Notes under the pieces: model-generated | Database searches by the model: none | What the model was told of the DNA's origin: nothing | What the model saw: only the letters and a program-made list of their open reading frames with translations | In this document: positions 51,975 through 60,112 of the stretch, piece after piece | Layout: the number at the start of each line of letters is the position of its first letter | Numbering within the stretch: position 1 is the first letter of the stretch | Position numbers and translations under genes: made by a program | NCBI RefSeq assembly: GCF_022548875.1 | Contig: NZ_JAKZEW010000001.1 | Location: 264 to 64,263, forward strand | Length of the DNA: 64,000 nucleotides | From: Glycomyces sp. L485 | Lineage (GTDB): Bacteria > Actinomycetota > Actinomycetes > Mycobacteriales > Micromonosporaceae | Direction of reading: 5' to 3'

Positions 51975-53024
51975 TTACACCGCTGGAGGCGGGATTTCGC
52001 CGCTGCCGCGCGTGATGAGTGTTGTGCTCACGACGACGCGCTGGGGAGGGGAGGCGTCGCCGTCCAGTTTCGCGAACACTCGTTCGGCGGCGATGCGGCC
52101 GATGTCCTCTGGATGCTGGGCCACCACGGTCACCCCGGGTTCCAGTAGGTCGGCCAATTCGACGTCGTCGAAGCCGACCAGGGCGGTGTCTCGATGGTGT
52201 CCGCGCTGGCGCAGGGCGTGCAGCGCGCCGACGGTGACGCGATTTTGAGAACTGAACACGGCTGTGGGCGGGTTCGGGCCGTCGAGCAGCCGCAGCAGCG
52301 CTTGGCGGGCGCGTTCAGGGTCGTGGAGGTCCTGTATCGCCGGGACGTCGTCGACGGGGATGCCGTTGCCTCCGAGCGTATCGAGGAATCCGCGGCGGCG
52401 CTCGCGGGCGGTCTGGATGCTGTGGAGGTCGCCCAGGTAGGCGAAGCGTCGGTGGCCGCGGGCCAGCAGATGCTCGGCCGCCCGAGCGGCACCCCCGAAG
52501 TTGTCGCTGGCCACCGAGTCGGCCTCGACTCCCGACGGCTCCCGGTCGATGAACACGATCGGGGTGCCGCGACGCAGTTCCGGCTCCAGGTAGGCCTGGT
52601 TCGCGGACGCGGTGGTGAGGATGAGCCCGTCGACCCGCCGCCGCAGGAACGCGGCAACCGCCTCGCGTTCGCGGTCAGGATCGTCGTCGAGGCTGGAAGC
52701 GAACACCGCCACCCCGCGCCCGACCGCGGCGTCCTCGATCGCTCGGTGGACGGCCCCGGCGAAGGGGTTGTCCACACTGCTGACGAGCAGGCCGAGTGTC
52801 CTGGTGCGACGGTCGGAGCGGCGCAGGTTCCCGGCGTGCAGGTCCGGCTGGTAGTCGAGGGATCGAGCAGCGTCGAGCACCCGACGGGCGGTCGCGGGAG
52901 CGACGTTCGGTTCACCGTTGATGACCCTTGAGACGGTCTTGACCGCGACTCCCGCGAGTTCCGCGACCTGGCGCATGGTGGGGCGGGCGCTGGTGCCCGG
53001 ATCAGGCTTTGACAACGATGTCAC
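51975..53024 (-). CDS. LacI-family repressor of the sugar importer
   Basis: 349 aa. HTH TMRQVAELAGVAVKTVSRV, hinge INGEPNVAPATARRVLDAA, then a sugar-binding-protein-like domain with FDDVELADLLEPGVTVVAQ. The GTG at 53024 has GGAG 8 bases upstream, and lies inside the operator 53009-53026. It diverges from the importer operon, whose promoter carries an inverted copy of the same operator. So it probably represses both itself and the importer; the inducer is likely a sugar such as fructose. Confidence 0.9.
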   Translation of the reverse strand: MTSLSKPDPGTSARPTMRQVAELAGVAVKTVSRVINGEPNVAPATARRVLDAARSLDYQPDLHAGNLRRSDRRTRTLGLLVSSVDNPFAGAVHRAIEDAAVGRGVAVFASSLDDDPDREREAVAAFLRRRVDGLILTTASANQAYLEPELRRGTPIVFIDREPSGVEADSVASDNFGGAARAAEHLLARGHRRFAYLGDLHSIQTARERRRGFLDTLGGNGIPVDDVPAIQDLHDPERARQALLRLLDGPNPPTAVFSSQNRVTVGALHALRQRGHHRDTALVGFDDVELADLLEPGVTVVAQHPEDIGRIAAERVFAKLDGDASPPQRVVVSTTLITRGSGEIPPPAV

Positions 53025-53026
53025 GA
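53009..53026 (-). promoter_or_regulatory. LacI-type operator over the repressor's own start codon
   Basis: TTGACAACGATGTCACGA. The core TGACAACGATGTCA (53010-53023) is a palindrome around CG with one mismatched pair. The whole 18 bases recur inverted at 53084-53101. Confidence 0.75.
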
Positions 53027-53083
53027 TTTGGTCTCCACGGTTGGTTTAACTTGAATCTTTGCGTTCATATCCTCTAAAGATAG

Positions 53084-53101
53084 TCGTGACATCGTTGTCA
53101 A
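53084..53101 (+). promoter_or_regulatory. LacI-type operator in the importer promoter
   Basis: TCGTGACATCGTTGTCAA, the exact reverse complement of 53009-53026. TTGAAT (53051-53056) and TAAAGA (53075-53080), 18 bases apart, form a likely promoter, so this operator covers the start of transcription. Centre-to-centre spacing of the two operators is 75 bases, about seven helical turns, suitable for looping. Confidence 0.75.
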
Positions 53102-53139
53102 TCGGCGGCGATATCCGACCCTTCAGAGGAGATTCACCG

Positions 53140-54216
53140 ATGAATCGCAACCGCGCCCTCCGCCGGTCCCTCGTGGCCGCAAGCGCGCTCGCCACGAGCG
53201 CGACCTTCGCACTGACCGGGTGCGACTCCGGCGGCGGATCCGACGAGGACACCGTCGGCGTCACGCTGATCGTCAAGACCAACACCAACCCCTTCTTCGT
53301 GTCCATGCAGGAGGGCGCCGAGACCGCCGCCGAGGAGTCCGGAGTCGAGCTGACTCTCGCGGCGGGCCGCCAGGACGGCGACGAGGACTCCCAGATCCAG
53401 GCGATCGAGAACGCCATCTCGCGCGGCGACGAAGGCATTCTCATCACCCCCAACGGGCCGGGCGTGGAAGACGCGCTCATCCGGGCAAGGGACGCGGGAC
53501 TGTACGTCATCGCCCTCGACACTCCACCGTCCGATCCCGAGTCGGTCGACATCACCTTCGCCACGGACAACTTCCTGGCCGGCCAGCGCATCGGCGAATG
53601 GGCCGCCGCCCAGCTCGACGGCGAACGCGCCGTCATCGCCATGATCGACCTGTTCGACGACAAGATCGTCTCGGTCGACGTCCAACGCGACCAGGGCTTC
53701 CTCGACGGCATGGGCATCGACCTGGCCGACCCCGACCAATACGGCGACGAGGCCGTCATCGGCCAGTACTCCGGCGGCGAATACGAGATCGTCGGCCATC
53801 AGGCCTCCCAAGGAGCCGAGGACGGCGGCCGCATCGCCGCCGAGAACCTGCTGTCGATCAACCCCGACATCAACGTCGTCTACACGATCAACGAACCGGC
53901 CGCATACGGCGCGTACGAGGCCTTCGACGCCGCCGGCGCCACCGATGACCTCATCATGGTGTCGGTCGACGGCGGCTGCGCCGGCATCGACGCGGTGTCC
54001 GACGGGATCATTTCGGCGACGAGCCAGCAGTACCCGGTCCGCATGGCAGAACTCGGAGTCGAAGCGATCGCGCAGTTGGTCGCCACCGGCGAGGCTCCGG
54101 AGACCTCGGAAGGACTCGACTTCTTCAACACCGGCGTCGAACTGGTCACCGACCAGCCGCACGAAGGCATCGATTCGATCACCTCGAGTGAAGCGGCCGA
54201 CGTCTGCTGGGGCTAG
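53140..54216 (+). CDS. Sugar ABC transporter substrate-binding lipoprotein (FrcB-like)
   Basis: 358 aa. A lipoprotein signal ends in LTGC (FALTGCDSGGG). The mature protein is a type-I periplasmic binding protein of the ribose/fructose class: GVTLIVKTNTNPFFVSMQEG, ITPNGPGVEDALIRARDAG, DTPPSDPESVDITFATDN. It resembles FrcB, the fructose-binding protein, and the nearby GH32 fructanase supports fructose as ligand; this is inferred. ATG at 53140 with GAGGAGA upstream. First gene of a three-gene importer operon. Confidence 0.88.
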   Translation: MNRNRALRRSLVAASALATSATFALTGCDSGGGSDEDTVGVTLIVKTNTNPFFVSMQEGAETAAEESGVELTLAAGRQDGDEDSQIQAIENAISRGDEGILITPNGPGVEDALIRARDAGLYVIALDTPPSDPESVDITFATDNFLAGQRIGEWAAAQLDGERAVIAMIDLFDDKIVSVDVQRDQGFLDGMGIDLADPDQYGDEAVIGQYSGGEYEIVGHQASQGAEDGGRIAAENLLSINPDINVVYTINEPAAYGAYEAFDAAGATDDLIMVSVDGGCAGIDAVSDGIISATSQQYPVRMAELGVEAIAQLVATGEAPETSEGLDFFNTGVELVTDQPHEGIDSITSSEAADVCWG

Positions 54217-54248
54217 TCCCCGGGCGATTCGACAACAACGGAGCACAC

Positions 54249-55286
54249 ATGAGTAAGCAAGCCAATGCGCCGGCGGCGGAGCACGACCTGGCCGAGGAGT
54301 TCCTCGACCGCTCCACTCCGCTGAGCACGATCCGCTACCTTCTGCACCGCTATCCGGCTATCAGCCCCGCCATCGTCCTGATCGCGGCCATCGCCGTCTT
54401 CGGCAGCCTCAACGACCGCTTCCTGGAACCATCGAACCTGTCACTGGTGAGCCAGCAGGTCGCGGTGGTCGGCACGCTCGCACTGGCCCAGACCCTCATC
54501 ATCCTGACCGCCGGGATCGACCTGTCGGTCGGTGCGGTCATGGTGCTCAGCTCCATGGTCATCGCGCAGGCGACCGTCCAGAACGGACTTCCGGCGCCGG
54601 TCGGGATCGGGCTCGGCCTGGCCATCGGGCTCGGCGCGGGCGCGGTGAACGGTTTCCTGGTCACCCGGTTGAACCTGCCGCCGTTCATCGTCACGCTCGG
54701 CTCGCTCAACGTCTTCCTCGCGCTGACGCTGCTGTATTCCGGTGGCGCGACCGTGCGCGGCGGGGACATGCCGGGCCTGCTGACGCTGACCGGCGAGACT
54801 TTCGCCGTCGGCGGAGTGAACATCACCGTCGGGGTGGTGATGATGCTGGTCCTCTACGTCGCGCTGGCCGTGATCCTCCAGGGGACGGCGTGGGGTCGGC
54901 ATGTGTACGCCGCCGGGGACGACCCGGAGGCGGCTCGTCTGGCGGGCATCAGCGTTAAGCGGGTCCTGGCGAGCGTCTACCTCACGGCCGGGGCGATCCT
55001 CGCCGTTGCGGCGTGGATCCAGATCGGGCGGTCCAACGCCGCTTCGCCGAACATCGGCATCGACCTGAACCTCGACTCGATCACCGCGGTCGTGATCGGC
55101 GGGACGAGCCTGTTCGGCGGGCGCGGCACCGTCTGGGGCACGCTCCTGGGAGCGCTCATCGTCGGCGTGTTCCGCAACGGGCTGTCCCTGGCCGGGGTCG
55201 ACGTGCTGTGGCAGACCTTCGCGGTCGGCGTCCTCATCATCGTCGCCGTCTCAGTCGACCAGTGGATCCGGAAGGGGCGCAAATGA
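54249..55286 (+). CDS. Sugar ABC transporter permease (FrcC-like)
   Basis: 345 aa, ribose/xylose-type permease with about ten helices. Signature stretches: VGTLALAQTLIILTAGIDLS, GAVNGFLVTRLNLPPFIVTL, and VVIGGTSLFGGRGTVWGTLL. It begins 32 bases after the binding-protein gene with GGAG upstream and overlaps the ATPase gene by 4 bases. Works as a dimer with the following ATPase. Confidence 0.9.
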   Translation: MSKQANAPAAEHDLAEEFLDRSTPLSTIRYLLHRYPAISPAIVLIAAIAVFGSLNDRFLEPSNLSLVSQQVAVVGTLALAQTLIILTAGIDLSVGAVMVLSSMVIAQATVQNGLPAPVGIGLGLAIGLGAGAVNGFLVTRLNLPPFIVTLGSLNVFLALTLLYSGGATVRGGDMPGLLTLTGETFAVGGVNITVGVVMMLVLYVALAVILQGTAWGRHVYAAGDDPEAARLAGISVKRVLASVYLTAGAILAVAAWIQIGRSNAASPNIGIDLNLDSITAVVIGGTSLFGGRGTVWGTLLGALIVGVFRNGLSLAGVDVLWQTFAVGVLIIVAVSVDQWIRKGRK

Positions 55287-56071
55287 GCACCGACAGCACC
55301 AGCCGCGACGCACCGATCCTGGAGGCGACCAGCCTGGTCAAGACTTTCGGCCGGGTCGTCGGCCTCGACGGGGCGAGCCTCGAGCTGTACCCCGGCGAGG
55401 TGCTGGCAGTCATCGGCGACAACGGCGCCGGCAAGTCGACCCTGATCAAATGCCTCACCGGCGCGGAGGTCCCCGATGAGGGCGAGATCCGGCTGGAGGG
55501 GCGGCGGGTCCACTTCAAGCGTCCCCAAGACTCCCGAGCGCACGGCATTGAGACGGTGTACCAGACCCTCGCCGTCGCTCCCGCGCTCGACGTGGCCGCC
55601 AACTTGTTCCTGGGCCGTGAACTGCGCAAGCCCGGACCGTTGGGCACGGTCCTGCGCGCGCTCGACAAGAAGCGGATGCGTCGGCAGGCGAAGGAGGAGC
55701 TGTCCAACCTGGGCATCAGCACTCTCCAAGACGTGACCGTCCCGGTAGAGAATCTCTCGGGCGGCCAGCGGCAGGCCGTCGCGGTCGCCCGGGCGGCCGC
55801 CTTCGGCTCCAAAGTCGTCGTGCTCGACGAGCCGACCGCTGCGCTGGGAGTGCGCGAATCGCGCCAGGTCCTCGAAATGATCGCGGGCCTGCGTGACCGC
55901 GGCGTCCCGGTCATTCTGATCTCGCACGACATGCCCCAGGTGTTCGAGGTGGCCGACCGCATCCACATCCAGCGGCTCGGCAAGCGGGCGGCCACCATTT
56001 CGCCGCGGACGCACTCGATGACCGACGCGGTGGCGATCATGACCGGTGCCGCTCAGGAGAGCGTGAGCTGA
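55283..56071 (+). CDS. Sugar ABC transporter ATP-binding protein (FrcA-like)
   Basis: 262 aa with a single ABC domain, unlike ribose RbsA, which has two; this is the FrcA arrangement. Walker A IGDNGAGKST, signature LSGGQRQAVAVARA, Walker B VVVLDEPTAALGV, switch HDMPQVFEVADRI, and the C-terminal RLGKRAATISPRTHSMTDAV typical of FrcA-like proteins. ATG overlaps the permease stop. Last gene of the operon, followed by a very strong hairpin. Confidence 0.9.
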   Translation: MSTDSTSRDAPILEATSLVKTFGRVVGLDGASLELYPGEVLAVIGDNGAGKSTLIKCLTGAEVPDEGEIRLEGRRVHFKRPQDSRAHGIETVYQTLAVAPALDVAANLFLGRELRKPGPLGTVLRALDKKRMRRQAKEELSNLGISTLQDVTVPVENLSGGQRQAVAVARAAAFGSKVVVLDEPTAALGVRESRQVLEMIAGLRDRGVPVILISHDMPQVFEVADRIHIQRLGKRAATISPRTHSMTDAVAIMTGAAQESVS

Positions 56072-56153
56072 TCGGGGTAGGCGGATCCGGGAGGGGGATG
56101 CCGGAGCGAATCCGTCGCGCCGCGGCGAACTCGCAATATGGGTCGACAACCGC

Positions 56154-56220
56154 GGTCGAACAGCAGCGGGCCGCTCCGCATGATCGCCGATCATGCGGAG
56201 CGGCCCGCTGCTGTTCGACC
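56154..56220. terminator. Perfect 32-bp hairpin between convergent fructan genes
   Basis: Arms 56154-56185 and 56189-56220 are fully complementary with a 3-base loop (GCC). It lies between the importer operon (plus) and the GH32 gene (minus), so it should stop transcription from both sides. The length is exceptional for this window. Confidence 0.85.
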
Positions 56221-56229
56221 CAGGACCAC

Positions 56230-57759
56230 CTAGAACTCGGTGATCGTGAAGTCCCGGAAGACCGCCGGACCGCCGTCGGTGTACAGCGCGAGACGATCGT
56301 CGGCGAGCTCGGGGAAGGCCAGGCTGGAATGGACGTAGCGGCCGTCGTCGACGAACATCTCCACCGAGAGGTTGTCGATCAGGATCCGCAGATCGACCTC
56401 GCGCCGCGCGGGGTCGAACGGCGTGTGGCTCTCCATCCACCGACCGGAGGTATCCGGATTTCCGGTGAACGCCCGGTTGACGTACGCGAAGTCATGGTAG
56501 ACCCCGGCGTCGATGTGCCTGGAGTCGTCGTCCGACAATCGCAGCTGCAGACCGATGTTGTCCAGTTGGTCCCAGGTGACGCGGGTCTGGATCTGGTAGG
56601 CCCGTCCCTGGTAGTCGAGCACCGTCCTGCCGTCGACGGTGATGTCGCCCAGATGGATCTGGTTCGACGCTCGGTCATCGAGGGACCGGACCGGTCGTGA
56701 GACCAGCGCGGACTCGGTTGCGCTGTACCAGTGCATCGAGACCTCGCGGACGATCGAATCCGTCCCGTTGAACCCGTCCGACCCCCAGGTGGGCGTGTTG
56801 TCCGGGTAGTCCCAGAAGTTCATCCAGCCGATGGCATACCGAGTCTTCGAATCGACCTGGCCGCCTACCATCCGCTCCCAGGTGACGGCCGCGTACCAGT
56901 CCCACCCGTAGTCGAGCCACTTCGGATCTTCGTGGTTGGGAAAGAAGTTCGAGCCATCGAAATCGCCCGTCCAGTACGCGTAGTTCGCGGGCAGGCCCAG
57001 GTGCTTGGCGTTGGCGCTCACGCCCAGAACCCACTGTCCGGGACCGGTGTCGGAGTCCATCCAGAACAGGTCCGGGCATTCGAACACACCCAGGCCGCCC
57101 CTGATGAAGCCGTCGACGTACGTCCAGCTCTTGAGGTCGTCGGAGTGGTAGAAGCCGACCTTGTCGTTCTCGGTGAGGGCCATCACCCACCTACCGCGCG
57201 CCTCGTCCCAGATCACCTTGGGGTCGCGGAAGTCCACGACACCGGGGTTGGGCAAGACGACCTCGTCACGCTGCTCGAAAGTGCGACCGCCATCGGTCGA
57301 GTAGAACAGGAATTGCGCCTGCTGATGCGGAGCCGGCGCGAAGCGGTCTTCCTGAGTTGCGAGGGCGATGATGGCGCCCGCGCCGTATCCGGCCGTATTC
57401 TGCTCGTCGACGACCAGGCATCCGGACCAGATCGATCCGTTGGGATTGGTCTCCTTGTGAATGGCGACGCCGAGATCCTGAAAATCGACGTTGTCGTCAG
57501 TCGAGACCAGGCGCCACGAGGTTCCGACCGCATCCGGGTAATCCTTGTTGTAAAGGTAGTAGTAATAGGCCTTTCCGTCGACGTAAATCGGCCGCTGCGG
57601 GTCGTTCTTCCAGCCGTCTGGAACGGCGAAGTGGTAGACGGGCCGGCGTGACTGTGCCTGGGCGGCAGCGGGGCCGGCCAAAGGCGCGCCCACCAGACTT
57701 GCGGCGCCGCCGACGCCCGCGGCTCGGAGGAGCGTTCGTCTCGAAGTTCGTAGCATCAT
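56230..57759 (-). CDS. Exported GH32 fructan hydrolase
   Basis: 509 aa. The signal peptide is Tat-type: SRRTLLRAAG, hydrophobic stretch, AAAQA. The GH32 catalytic core has GWKNDPQRP (nucleophile Asp, normally WMNDPNG), VDFRDPKVIWD (RDP), and GVFECPDLFW (acid/base Glu in ECPD). A C-terminal beta-sandwich ends VDDGRYVHSSLAF. It should release fructose from levan, inulin or sucrose; the exact preference is unknown. ATG at 57759 with GGAG upstream. Three GGTTAAT half-sites upstream match the operator of the LacI at 58404. Confidence 0.9.
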   Translation of the reverse strand: MMLRTSRRTLLRAAGVGGAASLVGAPLAGPAAAQAQSRRPVYHFAVPDGWKNDPQRPIYVDGKAYYYYLYNKDYPDAVGTSWRLVSTDDNVDFQDLGVAIHKETNPNGSIWSGCLVVDEQNTAGYGAGAIIALATQEDRFAPAPHQQAQFLFYSTDGGRTFEQRDEVVLPNPGVVDFRDPKVIWDEARGRWVMALTENDKVGFYHSDDLKSWTYVDGFIRGGLGVFECPDLFWMDSDTGPGQWVLGVSANAKHLGLPANYAYWTGDFDGSNFFPNHEDPKWLDYGWDWYAAVTWERMVGGQVDSKTRYAIGWMNFWDYPDNTPTWGSDGFNGTDSIVREVSMHWYSATESALVSRPVRSLDDRASNQIHLGDITVDGRTVLDYQGRAYQIQTRVTWDQLDNIGLQLRLSDDDSRHIDAGVYHDFAYVNRAFTGNPDTSGRWMESHTPFDPARREVDLRILIDNLSVEMFVDDGRYVHSSLAFPELADDRLALYTDGGPAVFRDFTITEF

Positions 57760-57810
57760 TGCTCCAAATCTGCGATTGCGGTTGTTGAATTGACGTATAT
57801 AAATATATAT

Positions 57811-57859
57811 GGTTAATGGGGGTTAATCCCGCGGACTCGTCAAGTTAAGTTCGGTTAAT
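57811..57859 (-). promoter_or_regulatory. GTTAAT half-sites upstream of the GH32 gene
   Basis: GGTTAAT occurs at 57811-57817, 57821-57827 (one helical turn apart) and 57853-57859, with AGTTAAG at 57844-57850. The same GTTAAT half-site forms the palindromic operator of the LacI gene at 59480-59495. The patch is strongly AT-rich (57791-57820) and probably contains the GH32 promoter. Confidence 0.45.
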
Positions 57860-57939
57860 TTGGAAGCAGGCCACCTCGCTTTCGCGAAATGGCCTACCGA
57901 TGGAGAACGATTCACAGTGGCGAGGGGAATGGCAATTTC

Positions 57940-58380
57940 TCAGGCCGGAAGGCTGCGCACCAGCCTTGCACCATCCCACCGCACGGGGATCGGGTCGGTG
58001 ATCTCACCTATGAACTCACCGAACTCGAAATTGCGGAAACCGATGATATGCGGGATCCCGCCGGTATCGTGCAGACGTGCGGCGTAGAGACTGTCGTGCT
58101 CGAACGGCCGGGCCTTGGCGATGTCGAACCCGCCCAGCAGATCGTCGACGGGTACGACGTAGTTGTCGCCGGTCTCGCCCAGAGCCCGTCGCGCGTCCGA
58201 GGCCTCCTTTGGCCCGCAGCAGAACAGGAGCAGCCACTGCCCGTCCACCCGGTGCAACTGCGTCACCTCGATCTGTCCGAAGCCGAGCTCGTCCGGCCGA
58301 CTCAGCGGCGGCAGCGCCTCCCAAGATTCCAGGTCGTCCGACCTGGCATGCCAGGAGTCCCAGCCCCAGTCGTGGTGCAC
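57940..58380 (-). pseudogene. 5'-truncated GH32/GH68-like glycosidase
   Basis: 146 aa (VHHDWGWDSWHARSDDLESW to DPIPVRWDGARLVRSLPA). It matches the C-terminal half of actinobacterial five-blade glycosidases related to GH32/GH68: SDDLESWEALPPLSRPDELG, LGGFDIAKARPFEHDSLYAA, IGFRNFEFGEFIGEITDP. The N-terminal half with the nucleophile is missing; upstream is the end of the LacI gene. So it is probably a remnant, though the remaining frame is open and could be translated from the GTG at 58380. Confidence 0.65.
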
Positions 58381-58403
58381 TCTATTGGGATCGGACTGAC
58401 GGA

Positions 58404-59423
58404 TTACGCCGGCGCGACGGAATCGCGGCGGGCGATCGGGCAGGGCATGAGGTGTTGGACGGGTTCGGCGTCGGGTTCGGCGAGCTTGCGCAGCAGCTCT
58501 TTGACGGCCCAGCTGCCCATCTCGAAATGAGGCAGGGCCGCCGAGGTCAGCCCGGGATCCAGCTCCGGGGCGATGAGTTCCTGGTTGTCATAGGAGACGA
58601 CGGAGAGGTCGTCGGGAATGGACAGTTCGAGTTCGGCGGCGGCGCGATAGACGCCCATGGCCATCCGGTCGTTGAAGCAGAAGATCGCCGAGGGACGCTC
58701 GGGCCGGGAGAGCAGCCGCACGGCCGTTTCGTAGCCGCCGCGCGTCTTGGCCTGAGGAGCTTCCGCCAGCAACTCGCCTGGATCAAGGCCGTAGGCGGCG
58801 ACGTGCTCGCGCCATGTCGCCAGGCGGATGCGACGCGCCTCGACGTCCTCGGCAGTGGTGAGGTGGCCGATGCGCCGGTGTCCGGCCGCGGCGAGTTCGG
58901 CCAGGGCGCCCAGGGTGCCGCCGCGTTCGTCGGGCACGACCGAGGAGACCGAGTCGTCGGCGCTGCGCGCATCCAGCAGAACTGCCGGGGTTGAGCCGAT
59001 CGCCTTGGGTACGTCGATGACCTGGTGGTACATGGTGGCCAGCAGGATACCGTCGATCTGGCGCTCCTGGAGCGCCGCGATGGCCTCGCCTGTCTCGGAC
59101 GGGTCGCCTGAAGTGTCGACCATGAGCAGCAGGATTCCGGCCCGACGGGCCGCGTCGTGGGCGCCGCGGATCATCTGTCCGGCGAAGGGCGTCGTCGCCA
59201 CGTCATCGCCGACGAACCCGATCATCTGGGTACGGCGGGTCCGCAGGCCCCGGGCGATCGTGTTGGGACGGTAGCCCAATTCGGTCGCGGTAGCGCGGAC
59301 CCTCCTGCGGGTGTCCGCACCGATGCGCGAGCCACCGGTTCCATTGAGCGCCATGGAGGCCGTTGCCGTCGAGACTCCGGCAGCATTCGCTACGTCGGCG
59401 AGGCGGGGCGGTTTGGTCACCAT
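58404..59423 (-). CDS. LacI-family regulator, likely controlling the GH32 gene
   Basis: 339 aa. HTH PPRLADVANAAGVSTATASM, hinge ALNGTGGSRIGADTRRRVRA, and sensor domain ending SVVSYDNQELIAPELDPGLT. ATG at 59423 has GGGAG about 9 bases upstream; an earlier in-frame TTG at 59444 is less likely. A perfect operator palindrome sits 57 bases upstream. It reads toward the GH32 remnant and fructanase, and shares half-sites with the fructanase promoter. Confidence 0.9.
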   Translation of the reverse strand: MVTKPPRLADVANAAGVSTATASMALNGTGGSRIGADTRRRVRATATELGYRPNTIARGLRTRRTQMIGFVGDDVATTPFAGQMIRGAHDAARRAGILLLMVDTSGDPSETGEAIAALQERQIDGILLATMYHQVIDVPKAIGSTPAVLLDARSADDSVSSVVPDERGGTLGALAELAAAGHRRIGHLTTAEDVEARRIRLATWREHVAAYGLDPGELLAEAPQAKTRGGYETAVRLLSRPERPSAIFCFNDRMAMGVYRAAAELELSIPDDLSVVSYDNQELIAPELDPGLTSAALPHFEMGSWAVKELLRKLAEPDAEPVQHLMPCPIARRDSVAPA

Positions 59424-59479
59424 TGACTTGCTCCCATCGATCAATCGATCAACTACGGTGCTACGTTCATGCCATGCGG

Positions 59480-59495
59480 AGTTAATCGATTAACT
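59480..59495 (-). promoter_or_regulatory. Perfect LacI-type operator
   Basis: AGTTAATCGATTAACT is a perfect 16-bp palindrome with the central CG typical of LacI-family sites. It lies upstream of the LacI gene at 58404, so autoregulation is likely. Confidence 0.75.
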
Positions 59496-59646
59496 AAATT
59501 TATAAAACGATGGGCACGAAAAGATATCGAAAAAGTTATATTTTTATAACAGTGAATCTTAGGTCACACCATCCCGCGCCTCGGTATGCGCCCGAGGTCA
59601 TGAGTGGATTGCGAGGCGTTTCTGGCGACGCTTCGTGTCGGCTGCG

Positions 59647-59674
59647 CCTCGTTCGGGACGAGGGGGTCACAGGT
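59647..59674 (+). repeat. Partial copy of tRNA-Pro (candidate attachment site)
   Basis: 28 bases match tRNA-Pro 51088-51115 with one mismatch, covering the anticodon arm and variable region. The rest of the tRNA is absent. It directly abuts an IS3-type transposase scrap. Confidence 0.6.
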
Positions 59675-59737
59675 CGTCTGAAAGCCGAGAACGCCCGCCT
59701 GCGGGCCGAGCGTGACATCCTCAAGAAGGCCTCGGCG
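59675..59737 (+). pseudogene. Scrap of an IS3-family OrfA transposase
   Basis: The frame encodes RLKAENARLRAERDILKKAS, the C-terminal leucine-zipper end of IS3-family OrfA. Nothing else of the element is in frame. It starts immediately after the tRNA-Pro-like repeat. Confidence 0.7.
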
Positions 59738-59788
59738 GGGTTTATCGCGGCTGGGGTGGTCCCGCTGCATCGGCCGCGATCAGCAGTA

Positions 59789-60106
59789 TCACTCTCTTCG
59801 CTGGTAGCGGGATTGTCTTGCGCGGGTTTGGTGGCGGCGTCGCCAGTGGGCGGCGGCGAGGGCATGTCCAAACGAGCGGGATGGAGGATCACCGCCAGGA
59901 GACGGCGGATTTCGGGGACTGCGAGTCTTCCCAGCTCACGTGGACTTTTTGGTCGGTCGCCGCCGCCACAGCAAGGAAGGCATGATGGGCGAGCATGGCC
60001 ATGGTGATGTGCCGGTACCAGCCCTCCCACCTGCGGACTCGGTAGTGGTCGAGCCCGCATTCGCCTTTGGCGGCCTGGAAGCACTCCTCGATCGCCTACC
60101 TGGATT
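59789..60106 (-). pseudogene. Remnant of an IS701-type transposase
   Basis: Minus-strand pieces in three frames match the C-terminal part of IS701-type transposases: [20 protein letters not shown] with [17 protein letters not shown], then [13 protein letters not shown], then AHWRRRHQTRARQSRYQRR and TGA at 59789-59791. At least two frameshifts and loss of the N-terminal two-thirds make it non-functional. It abuts the 3' end of the VOC gene. Confidence 0.75.
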
Positions 60107-60112
60107 GAATGA

